Source: Chimonanthus salicifolius (taxonomy: Eukaryota > Streptophyta > Magnoliopsida > Laurales > Calycanthaceae). Taken from it: DNA of 64,000 nt. The DNA is taken from the NCBI GenBank assembly GCA_013350335.1, contig CM023534.1, forward strand, positions 21,471,302 through 21,535,301. Reading direction: 5' to 3'. The notes beneath the pieces are model-generated. The model saw only the letters and a list, made by a program, of their open reading frames with translations, was not told the origin of the DNA and made no database searches. The translations under genes and the position numbers were made by a program. Below are positions 46,179 through 56,108 of this stretch, in pieces (the stretch's first letter is position 1; each line of letters begins with the position of its first letter).

Positions 46179-47920
46179 ATGGCATCCAAAGTGTTTACAT
46201 CGAGAGGGAGAAAGATAAAGGTACCGGCTTCATCTAGAAGAAAGAGAGCGAGATTGATGGAGACACCACCTAGGGAGAGAGAGACCTTCGACCCGAACCA
46301 CTTCAAGTCTTTGGAAGCCGCCACACTATACCGAGAGGATTTGTACTATCGGCCGATGGTAAAATCATAGACCTAAGCTTTTTTTCTGCATTTGAATTAA
46401 GAATCGATGAGTATATTTACAGACTTGGATGGGGAGGTTTTTTGGGAATAAAAGAAGATTTTTACCCAAAATTGGTGAAGGAATTTTATGCAAATATGTC
46501 GGAGGACCGGGCGAGACACTCCATAAAATCTAAAGTTAGGGGGACAGAAATTGATATTTCAACTGAGGCACTAGACAGAATGTTTGGGTTTCCCAGTGCC
46601 ACTATTTCGAAATATGAACCAAATTCATGGCCCACCGATGTTGATCGATTCGTTCCCTCGGAGGCCATGACCCAATTGTGTGGGCGAAGTGATGGTGCCA
46701 GAGGAGATAAGATCGGGCTTATGGAGCTAACCTTAGAGGCCCGAATTGTATATTATATTATTAGGAAGAATATTTTACCTATAAAAGGGCTTAGTAATCA
46801 AGTGCCGTATTTTGATAGTTTCTTGATATGGTGCATCTTGAATGGGAAGCAAATTGATATATCCTTCATCATAATAAAACACATGGTTGCATCTCGTAAG
46901 ATTAGAAAATGTAGCATTCCATATGGTTTATTTCTGTCTTACTTGTTTCGATTTTGCAGAATCACCCTTCCCCCTGATGAGAAAATAGAAATGAAGAAAA
47001 CCGATATATTCGATGCGTCTACTTTGGGCAAGATGGGATACAAACTCGACAATGCACGTTGGGTTTCCAAAGTAGAACATCGTCCTATTGAGGTTGAGGC
47101 ACCTGAGGAGGGTGACATACCTGAAGTTGAGGGGACTGAGGCGCCTGAAGTTCAGGGGGCAGAGGTACCTGAAGTTGGGAGTAGTGAGGCACATGATACA
47201 GGAGTCAGTACTATACTGATTCTTGACAGCATAGAAAAATTGAATGAAAAAATTGATATAAAATTTGCCGAGATTGAAGAAAGGCTTATGGGCAGGCTTG
47301 AAGGGATGGTTGATGAAAAATTAGGTGAGATGGAAGGAAGACTGATTGGAAGGCTTGAGGGATTGGTTGACGATAAATTGGCTCAGATGGAAGGGAGGAT
47401 GAATGCCACAATTGATAAGAAAAATAGTGAGTTGGTCGGCATGACGATGAGAAGACTGAATAATTTGGAGACTCATATGGTAGACTTAATGAGAAACTCT
47501 GTTCTTTTATTGCAAAAAGGAGGAGTAAATTCACAACTTGGACGCGATTCGAGAACCGGGATCATCAGATGTATGCTAACTGAGAAGAATATAAAGAAAT
47601 CATGGGGGATAGCCTCTTCGTCCACTGACACGAGTCAGGCTCTCTCGACTGACATCCCACAGTCTCGTCCGACTGGCGCCAGTTAGCCTCTTCCATCTGG
47701 CCCCATTCATTCTCGTCCGACAGGCCCCACTCGTCAGGTGCGTTCGACTGTCCCCAAGCATAGTGCAACTGGGCGTCGTCCATTGGCACCAACATCTCCT
47801 GATCCTGCACCAGTACCTTCTTCATCGGCACCAGCACCTCCTGATACTGCATTTGCCCCAGCTTCTACATCTGCACCTGCTTCTACATCTGCTCCAGCTC
47901 CTGCTCATACACTCTTTTGA
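46179..47920 (+). pseudogene. MULE-B second gene, putative plant transposon protein (frameshifted)
   Basis: It starts MASKVFTSRGRK with a basic stretch, then FDPNHFKSLEAATLYRED. At about 46350 a 7-base deletion relative to MULE-A shifts the frame (stop at 46368-46370). The main frame then runs to 47686 with GWGGF, KEDFYPKLVKEFYANMSEDR, KVRGTEIDIS, FGFPSATISKYEPNSW, GLMELTLEARIVYYIIR, LNGKQIDISFII and KCSIPYGLFLSYLFRF. This fits the plant family labelled 'putative plant transposon protein' (PF20167-like). An acidic 'VEAPEEGDIPEVEG' repeat region and a long heptad-like segment (RLMGRLEGMVDEKLGEMEGR and on) follow. A Pro/Ser/Thr-rich tail continues in another frame to 47920. No enzymatic motif is seen; the role is unknown. 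Confidence 0.75.
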
Positions 47921-48089
47921 TATTTATATGTAACATCGTTTGTCAATATAGTAAATGTTTTCTTTTTATGACATCGTTTGTGAATCTCGAATGAACAAAG
48001 TGAATGGTTTCTTTTTATGAACTATTTCATCTATTTGAATGAACATGGTGAATAGAATGGTTTGTTAGTAAACAACTGAATGAACATGA

Positions 48090-48610
48090 GACCCTTTGAA
48101 TGTCAGTAAATATGGGAGCAGTGAATGATCTGTCACTAAATATGGGACCCTTGAGTGGTCTGACACTAAATATGGGTTTCATGTATTGTCGCTAAACATG
48201 GCACCTTTGAGTGGTGGTTCCTCACTAAATATGGGACCTTAGAGGGGTCAGTCAACAAGTATAAGATCTTAGAAATCAGATGGCCTGATTAAAGAAGAGT
48301 TTTAACCATTAGTGAGAAGGTTTGTCAAGGAATGCTGGAGTAAACGACCAGTCGTTTACTCCAGCATTCCTTGACGAACTTTCTCACTAATGGTTAAAAC
48401 TCTTCTTTAATCAGGCCATCTGATTTCTAAGGTCCCATACTTGTTGACTAACCATTACTGAAAGGTCCCGTGTTTAGCGACAATCCACTCTAAGGTCCCA
48501 TATTTAGTGAGAAACCACTCAAAGGTCCCATGTTTAGCGACAATCCATGAAACCCATATTTAGTGAAAGGCCCACGCAAGGATCCCGTATTTCATAACAA
48601 ACCACTCAAT
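48090..48610. repeat. Large palindrome between the convergent MULE-B genes
   Basis: The axis is at 48349-48350 (GTAAACGAC-CA-GTCGTTTAC). The inner ~85 bp of each arm pair almost perfectly (48264-48348 with 48351-48435). Farther out the arms continue to match through the 30-bp 'ggtcccatatttagtgac' microrepeats to about 48090 and 48610. Transcripts reading out of either gene would carry a long hairpin, and the two 3' ends would be complementary. Confidence 0.85.
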
Positions 48611-48741
48611 GTTGGATTTATTTAAAATAACAATTGTTGCTTGAATACATACTTCAGTACATCGGAATTAAAATTAATACAACTTTTTGGAAATGAAATA
48701 CATTCTTGCAACTGAATACATGAAAAAATGATAAACATCCA

Positions 48742-51056
48742 TCACTGATTCCACCAATGCTGTAATTCGTCAGGATCTCTAACATCACCAGAGGTATATG
48801 TCGAATCGTCATAGAAGTCATAAGCCCCAGTCGGCTGTGGAAAAAGGAGTACGTGTCAGTATTGTTGACCTTATTCTATATGAATGAAAATGTAAATATG
48901 TATCTTATATAAACGAAACTTACTTCGGAAAATTGAGACAAACCCGTTGCTTGCGATTCAGGGTAATAATCATTGAATGGTTGAGGCAAAGCATTTAAAT
49001 CTACACTGCAGGATGACTGTGCAGAACTTCTATCCGGACATGTTCTCTTCGTATGACCAATATTTTTGCATAACCCACATCTTCTTCCAGTCAATTGATT
49101 CTCTACAATCTCAAATGCAGAAGGATCTTGTCTTGTAGATGTTTGACCCTTTGAATTCTTTGAACCTGAATGACGTCCTCTGCTGTATTGCATAATAGGT
49201 TGGCTGACATGCATCTCATCACTGGCAAGATCTTGGATATGATCTCGGAGCTCCTCTTGATCAAATGTAGACAAGTTTCCATATTTTTTCTTAATGCTTG
49301 CCCAGTGTACATCTAATTCATCCCCGGGTCGATTCATTTCAATGTTCAAGTCGTCAAATGAAATCAAATCGATTCTCCATTGTCGATGGATCTGATCCAA
49401 ATGTAACTTGTTCATAAATTGCATTCTGTGAGCACAAGGTAAGCCCATGGAAGCTGTAAAGTCATGTGTACAATTGGGTAAAAATGACATGTTCATGAGT
49501 ATAACATATTGCTTGTAAACCTCAGATAATGCAAATTGTGATACTCTGCCGTTTACTTCATCAAAGAAAAGAATCGAAACAGTAAGAGCAAACCAGATTT
49601 TTTCATCCTCCGTTTGAATCTTGAAATCTTGAAACTTATTTTCAATTGCATGGGATATCTTCCTTCGGACAACATATAGATCGCTAGTGGAGTTAGCTAT
49701 ATATCGTTTTAACACTAAATGTGCACTTTCAACCCTTGAAGTTGCTACATTTTGAAAATGTAAACTCCAACCGATCCATGCCTTGACGAATTGCTTCTTA
49801 TGTGGGATCCATGTCCGTCTTATATAATTCACTGCATCCGAATAATCTCGAAAATCTTGTTTGAATGCCTCAAACGCTTCATTAAATGCAACTTCAGATG
49901 GACACTCGACGCATTCATTCCATTGAGTAAAAAATGCATTCCATTCTTCCACTTTATTGAAAAGAGGCTTACAATGAGCAAGAATATTCTTGTTGATGTG
50001 CCAAATACAAAAGATATGTACAGCATTAGGGAACTCTGAATCAATGGCATTCTTCAAAGCCAAATCTCTATCGGTCAAAAAAACTTGTCGATCATGATCG
50101 ACTCTTAATATCTTCTTGAACATCTGTAACGCCCATACGTAATCTTCAAATTTTTCATTCCTCATAAATGCAAAGCATGAGTAGAAAGTCTTGTTGAAAC
50201 TTGTGATACCAACGATATTAAGCAATGGCATATGATATCTGTTCGTTTTGTAAGTGCAATCCATGAGAAATACATTATTATAGGTATTTATAAGTACAAC
50301 TGACAGTGGATGTGCAAAGAATGGATGAGATAAATGACCTTTACTGTCATAGTTGAGAAAATATTGGTAACCACCTTCTTGAAGATCTTCTAACAAGGCT
50401 TCAATTGCAGTACGACCTCTAAGTTGCTCTTTTCGAACCGATGACAAAAAATTGTACAAATCAGTAGATGATACTCCAATCTCTGGATTCTCGTTTCGAA
50501 GGGTCGTCATAATTTGCCGGGGTAGTACATTGCTATTATGCATTTCAATGATCATTCTCTTCTCTTCATCTGAAAAACACTTTGTACTAGGATGACCTAC
50601 TAATACGCTCGTGAAATCATGATTGTGCTCCACATCTTTTATAGTCAACTTCCATGACCTATCAACAATTTGTTTCCCTCTCACTTCAAATGGACAATTA
50701 ACAAGGCGAGAATATGCTTTCTTCTTCCTCTCATCATCTTTCAAATTAACAGTGCTACGATATGTACCCCCTCTATCGCAACCAAGAATAACTACATTGC
50801 TTTTATTGTATGACCTCTTAATGGTAGCTACAAATCCTTGCGCAATGGAAACCTCCTTAACATGCTTCACTAAATCGTCACGACTTAAAAAACACCTCTC
50901 AACAAACTCATTGTCAACAATATCATTCTCAACAATCTCATCATTTTCACAATCTATAGTACTAATTTCAAAGAAATTTTGAGAGTCTTGGGTTTGAGAA
51001 AGAGTTACCTTTGATTCCGGTTCAGAGATTGAGAGAGTAACTTCTGAGAGATACAT
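48742..51056 (-). CDS. MULE transposase with FAR1, SWIM and CCHC domains
   Basis: Two exons: 51056-48924 and 48834-48742, with an 89-bp intron (GTAAGT...CCACAG, phase 0), giving 741 aa. An N-terminal FAR1-type DNA-binding region lies at about 50-150 (CPFEVRGK, SWKLTIKDVEHNHD). The MULE DDE core has D266 in LMDCTYKTN, D329 in FLTDRDLALKNAI and E443 in RVESAHLVLKR. The SWIM finger CTHDFTASMGLPCAH is at about 529-543 and the zinc knuckle CGLCKNIGHTKRTC at about 660-673. Exon 2 adds a short acidic end finishing DPDELQHWWNQ. It should bind the element ends and cut them in the nucleus. The start is the first ATG; upstream in-frame codons use no ATG. No stop or frameshift. FAR1-related host proteins are similar, but the position inside a MULE with TSD makes this the transposase. 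Confidence 0.9.
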
Positions 51057-51348
51057 TCGAATCAATATAGGAGATTTGAGAGAGTATCTTCAAATAGTGG
51101 AGTGGTTCATTTTCGAAAGCGGGTTTGGAGTTTGAGGGAAAAGTTTGGATCAGATGTTTGAGAGAGAGGGTTTGAGTGAGAGGGGTGTAGAAAGGGCTTT
51201 GAGGGAGAAGATTTCGAAATTGGGGAGGTTTTGAAGGAGAAGATTTCGAAATCGGAGTTATGAGGGAGTAGGGTTTCGAAAGGGGCGAGATGGAAACGAG
51301 AAAGGAAAGGGAAGAGGGGAGCGATTGAACTTATACTTAGTTTCGCGT

Positions 51349-51891
51349 GATCGATCGATCGCACGATCACAGTGATCGATCGATCGATCTTGCCCTAAAC
51401 AGACAATCGATCGATCGATCATATGTGATCGTACGATCGATCTTGAGATGAGAGGTCTACTGTCAGACAGTCGACCTCTCAGTTAAGATCGATCGCACGA
51501 TTGTATATGATCGTGCCATCGATCTTTGAATGGGTCACAGTCGATCGCACGATCACATACAATCGTGCGATTGATCTTGAGATGAAAGGTTGACTGTCAA
51601 ACCGTCGACCTCTAAGTTAAAATTGATCGCACGATCCCATGGAACCGTGCGATTGACTGAATCCCGTGTTATGATCAATCGATCGTTTCGAAAATGAACT
51701 GTCGGATCGATCGATCGATCGTATACGCCTCAGATCTATCGTTTACGCCTCAGATCGATCGATCGACGCGAAATGGTGTTGCAGCATCGATCGTACGATT
51801 TCGCGCAGAGAGGGCAGAATGGTAATTTCCACCGAATTTTCGGAATTCGGTGTTCGCTGGCAGAAAACCGCAGGTGTCTATATGCCCAGTC
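51349..51891. repeat. MULE-B right terminal inverted repeat
   Basis: About 540 bp, about 100 bp longer than the left copy because one palindromic block (the 'gatcgcacgatcacatacaa' + 'tcgtgcgattgatc' type) is extra. It ends with the terminal 'ggtgtctatatgcccagtc'. Confidence 0.9.
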
Positions 51892-51900
51892 TTTACTAAA

Positions 51901-52700
51901 TGGAAGCTAAACTTTGGCCCCAAAGCCTGAATCTGAATCATAATTTATCAAACATATTTTTCTTTAACTAATGTTCCATAAATATCACATCTATGTAACA
52001 TATAATTGATACTTTTAGAATAATACGAAACTTTTATATTTAGACTCAAATAAGCCTGAGTCTAAGCTCGGATAAGCCCACATAAACATTTCAATCTTGA
52101 AATCTGACTCCGATCCTACAAATACAATTTAGGCCAAACTCAAGTTTTACTCATTTGGGTTGAATTAGGCCTAGACTGAAGCTCATGCACTTAACTAAAA
52201 ATTGGGTCTGGGCTTGGAAAGTCCCAAAACCCGACTCGACTGGACCCAATCGAGTTGCAATCCAAGACTTAACATAATATCTACTTATCTCTACCCATTT
52301 GTTAAATCAATTAACCCAATCTAACTCGACCCATTTTTCAACTAAGTTTTCCTTCTGAAGTTTAGTCACGAAGAAATGTAGAATTTTTATGTAAAAATAA
52401 TTTCTTATCAAGTCATTTTCTAAAAAAGATTTCTCCTAGGAATTCATTTTTTAAGAAAATTAACATACGTGCCCCGTGATCATGAGTTAAATCTGAAAAA
52501 AATCACCCATGTCTTCATGGAAGCCTTGGTGAGGGGATGGGGTTGATTATGAGTTGAACCAGGGGTTAAATTATTGCTAACGTGATCATATTCAATACCC
52601 TTTTGGCTTGGAAGCAACTTGACCTTGAAAATAAATTGGGTCTACATTTGGTTCATACACCTTGTGAACATTCTCAACACTTGACAATGAATAACTTGTT
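51901..52700. other. Intergenic DNA, no gene seen
   Basis: AT-rich with 'gcctgagtctaagctcgg'-like words. No supported feature. Confidence 0.45.
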
Positions 52701-52702
52701 GC

Positions 52703-52860
52703 TGGGGCTGGCCCTAACTATATGGGTGGAGTAGGAGCCGCCTAAGGCCCCCACCAATACGACTTATGACTATACTCACAATCTCAAGGCCCTTGAAATC
52801 TCAGGGCCTGCACTGCGCCTAGGGCCCCTGAGATTTTAGGGCATTTCAAAGCTGGCACTG
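52703..52860. mobile_element. hAT-like MITE
   Basis: 158 bp starting 'tggggctggccctaac' and ending 'caaagctggcactg', with inner 'gccgcctaaggccccc' and 'gcgcctagggcccctg'. Flanks CTTGTTGC at 52695-52702 and 52861-52868 make an 8-bp TSD, as for hAT elements. Its 'ggccct...cctagg' words resemble the hAT end at 60848. Confidence 0.55.
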
Positions 52861-53314
52861 CTTGTTGCCGATGGAATAATGTTGCTCATGTGTTTTGCAA
52901 CTGTCATTGGACCCTCATCTTGTAAATCTTCAACCGTAATTGAAATAATCAACTAGTCTTGCTCTTGTTGGGATGTAACTCGATTCACAATCGGAATTTT
53001 TTGCTCAGAAAATTAGAAGACTTGCTGGTCGATAGGCTTGCTTCAAGAAAAGAACCCAGTTGTAATTTAGGAAGGAAATCCAACCTGGAGGTAGATGAGA
53101 TGGGAAGGCATTCGAATATCTTGCTGCCCATCGGGTAGACATCTTAATGTAGATATTGTGCAGCTAGATATTGGCCTAATATATCTATACAAGATTACAT
53201 GGGATCTTTGTGGGCCAGCATGCATACGTGGAGAAACACAATATAGCAACTAGCAGGATGGGTTTTGACGTGAATTGCTGGTTGCATTGGAGCAATAAAC
53301 AGCAGGTTGTTGTC

Positions 53315-53322
53315 TATAAAAG
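53315..53322 (+). promoter_or_regulatory. LTR TATA box, unit 1
   Basis: TATAAAAG in the context 'tgtctataaaaggtgagac'. The same octamer occurs in unit 2 (53786-53793) and unit 3 (54257-54264), so the LTR has three copies of its core promoter. Confidence 0.7.
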
Positions 53323-53785
53323 GTGAGACTCTCCAACGAGAGAGGGTGTGTGTGTGGAATCCCAAGGTGGACACCGAGAGAGGGAGAGCAAAAAGTACGG
53401 CCTTTGGCCGGGCCTCTAATAGCCGTATGGAGTGGTCCATTGCAGTGGTGGCAATAAAGGTTTGCTCTCAACGGTGAAGATCCATGGAAGGAGCCGTAGA
53501 TCTGATAATGTCTGGAGGACAGCTCGACGGCCAGAGAGGGATTGAAGCAACAGTGCAATACCACTGCAGATCTGGGTTTTCAGATCTGTGAGTGGCAGCC
53601 AGCAGGAGTGCAGTTGGAAAGAGAAAGCCCTATCGTCAGAGCAGAAGTACAGATCTATGTGTGATTACATGGGATCTTTGTGGGCCAGCATGCATATGTG
53701 GAGGAAACACAATATAGCAACTAGCAGGATGGGTTTTGATGTGAATTGCTGGTTGCATTGGAGCAATAAACAGCAGGTTGTTGTC

Positions 53786-53793
53786 TATAAAAG
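53786..53793 (+). promoter_or_regulatory. LTR TATA box, unit 2
   Basis: TATAAAAG, identical context to unit 1, 471 bp downstream. Confidence 0.7.
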
Positions 53794-54256
53794 GTGAGAC
53801 TCTCCAACGAGAGAGGGTGTGTGTGTGGAATCCCAAGGTGGACACCGAGAGAGGGAGAGCAAAAAGTACGGCCTTTGGCCGGGCCTCTAATAGCCGTATG
53901 GAGTGGTCCATTGCAGTGGTGGCAATAGAGGTTTGCTCTCAACGGTGAAGATCCATGGAAGGAGCCGTAGATCTGATAATGTCTGGAGGACAGCTCAACG
54001 GCCAGAGAGGGATTGAAGCAACAGTGCAATACCACTGCAGATCTGGGTTTTCAGATCTGTGAGTGGCAGCCAGCAGGAGTGCGGCTGGAAAGAGAAAGCC
54101 CTATCGTCAGAGCAGAAGTGCAGATCTATGTGTGATTACATGGGATCTTTGTGGGCCAGCATGCATATGTGGAGGAAACACAATATAGCAACTAGCAGGA
54201 TGGGTTTTGATGTGAATTGTTGGTTGCATTGGAGCAATAAACAGCAGGTTGCTGTC

Positions 54257-54264
54257 TATAAAAG
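54257..54264 (+). promoter_or_regulatory. LTR TATA box, unit 3
   Basis: TATAAAAG, identical context to unit 1, 942 bp downstream of it. It is the copy closest to the LTR 3' end. Confidence 0.7.
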
Positions 54265-54983
54265 GTGAGACTCTCCAACGAGAAAGGGTGTGTGTGTGGA
54301 ATCCCAAGGTGGATATCGAGAGAGGGAGAGCAAAAAGTACGGCCTTTGGCCGGGCCTCTAATAGCCGTATGGAGTGGTCCATTGTAGTGGTGGCAATAGA
54401 GGTTTGCTTTCAACGGTGAAAATCCATGGAAGGAGCCGTAGATCTGATAATGTCTTGAGTACAGCTCGACGGCCAGAGAGGGGCGGAAGCAACAGTACAA
54501 TACCACTGCAGATCTGGGTTTTCAGATGTGTGAGTGGCAGCCAGCAGGAGTGCGGCTGGAAAGAGAAAGCCCTATCGTCAGAGTAGAAGTGCAGATCTAT
54601 GTGTATGAGGGACACACCATCATCGGATACGCTTGCGTTTGAGAAACATATAGGGGGATTGCTTGTAGGACGCAGGAAGCGTAGAGGGAGGAACAATGAA
54701 GTTGGGTTCACTATTCTGGGTATGAGAGAGATTCACATCAACTGAGAGGTGATGTCGATGTGTCTTATACAGGGGTGGACAAGAGGCTCGGGACTTCGGG
54801 TTTGGGCTCATGACTCAAGGGAGTCATCATTATTGTACATGTATATTCTTTCTCATATAGTGAATATTCTGTCGCTCCGTAGACGTAGGCTAGGTGGGCC
54901 GAACCACGTTAAAATATTGTGTTGTGCTGTGTGTTTATTTCCGTTCGATTTTTCTTGTTTCCGCACGTAACGCTAACAGCTCT

Positions 54984-55878
54984 ATTGCTAAATCTTGGAT
55001 CTTGTTATCTTACCCAATTAAAGAAAACATATCTACAAAATTATTACCCCATCCTTGTAATTGTCGTACCACAGAGGAAGGTCAAAATGAATAAAATCTG
55101 ACTCTAATTACTTGAATCCGAATCCACAGAGAAAATGTAAGATTTTACCTCTCTAGAGAATCAAAGCTAGAGATGTGGAAAATCAAAGTGATCACTCAAA
55201 ACTAATCTCAACCGGCCAATTTTATACACAATTCCGGAAATCAATTAGAAGAAAGAAAGAAGTTCACTCAACGGGAACATTCGAAGGCCCTATGCTCATG
55301 TAGGTCACAATTCTCACCCGGAATGAACTTTATTTATATCTCAAATCCAATTTGAAATTCACACAAAATAGTTGTGCAATAATTAATTTAAAATGCTAAC
55401 ATAAATTTGAATTCCAAATTATAATAATCGAAAATTGCATATTAAACTCAGCTTTGTACTTCATATGGTCGACCCTAACCTCTTTATATAGAGGTTTACA
55501 TACAATAGAATTAGGTTTGCATGAATTAGGGTTTCCTCGTTCTTGCACTGCTGATTATAAAAAAATTAATAAAAAATAAGCTCTACCATTACTCTATGAA
55601 ATCTGATCATAAAATTGGTCATAACTTTGTCTATTTATGTCGGAATTTTACAATCTTGAGCTTGATGGAAAGGTTATTGAAGAAGATTTCCAATGAATTT
55701 AATTTTATGAAAATCTAATATCATTTGATACATCAAATATACCTACAAAGTTACAACATATTTTTTGACAAATCTCTATATAAATGACATTTGTCCTATC
55801 TAAAAATAAAAATAAAATAAAAAATAGAAAAATACTAAATAGAAAGGAGGTGTTTCCCTAAACATGATTGAAGGAGAG
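54984..55878. other. Intergenic DNA between solo LTR and Copia element, no gene seen
   Basis: AT-rich. Resembles degraded repeat sequence, but no ends or domains were recognised. Confidence 0.4.
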
Positions 55879-56049
55879 TGTAGAATAACTGCTTAATGTC
55901 TATTCCATTAACAATAGTATTTATAGTGTTACATGCCTCTCTAATAGAGGCAATAATCTATTACAAGAATCAATTACAATCCCTTGATTAGGGAGAGGAA
56001 ATATTCCAAAGAGAAAGATCAACCGTTTGAGTTGGCATGTGTGCTAATA
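55879..56049 (-). repeat. Probable Copia 3' LTR
   Basis: On the minus strand a purine tract 'tttgcgggggag' is followed by TATTAGCACACATG (a G-to-A change from the usual TG start). The sequence runs through a TATA-like 'ctataaatactattg' and ends 'agttattctaca', about 171 bp. The second copy is not in the window, so borders are tentative. Confidence 0.45.
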
Positions 56050-56108
56050 CTCCCCCGCAAACTTGACGGTGGTAAGTGGACGAGTTTGGAACTAAGTACA
56101 GAAAACCG

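Larger units (their letters stand above)
45422..51891 (-). mobile_element. MULE-B, complete two-gene Mutator-like element
   Basis: 6470 bp between perfect 9-bp TSDs TTTACTAAA (45413-45421 and 51892-51900). The ends are GGCTGGGCATATAGACACC and its inverse with one mismatch (GACTGGG...). Order: left inverted repeat, second gene (plus), intergenic palindrome, transposase gene (minus), right inverted repeat. The two genes converge, as in MuDR. The transposase frame is open; the second gene has a frameshift. With a perfect TSD and long similar ends this could still transpose. The strand given is that of the transposase. Confidence 0.95.
53193..54604 (+). repeat. Three tandem 470/471-bp units inside the solo LTR
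   Basis: Units 53193-53662, 53663-54133 and 54134-54604 are near-identical. Each begins 'gattacatgggatctttgtg' and carries a TATA box and a 'cagatctgggttttcagatc' palindrome-like stretch. The false minus-strand frames repeated three times (about 91 and 104 codons) come from this duplication. Confidence 0.95.
52966..54978 (+). mobile_element. Solo LTR, 2013 bp, copia-type, with tandem promoter units
   Basis: It begins TGTTGGGATGTAACTCG and ends CGTAACGCTAACA. Perfect 5-bp TSD GCTCT (52961-52965, 54979-54983). It contains three tandem 470/471-bp units. The 3' part shows GGGCCGAACCACGTTAA and a T-rich end typical of copia R-U5 regions. No internal region or second LTR was found. Confidence 0.9.

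Noticed and set aside
48742..51056. Host FAR1-related transcription factor gene
   Set aside because: It keeps the MULE catalytic residues and lies between inverted repeats with a perfect 9-bp TSD, so it is the element's transposase.
53250..54506. Three repeated ~104-codon minus-strand frames
   Set aside because: They arise from the 471-bp tandem units of the LTR and have no known domain or family.
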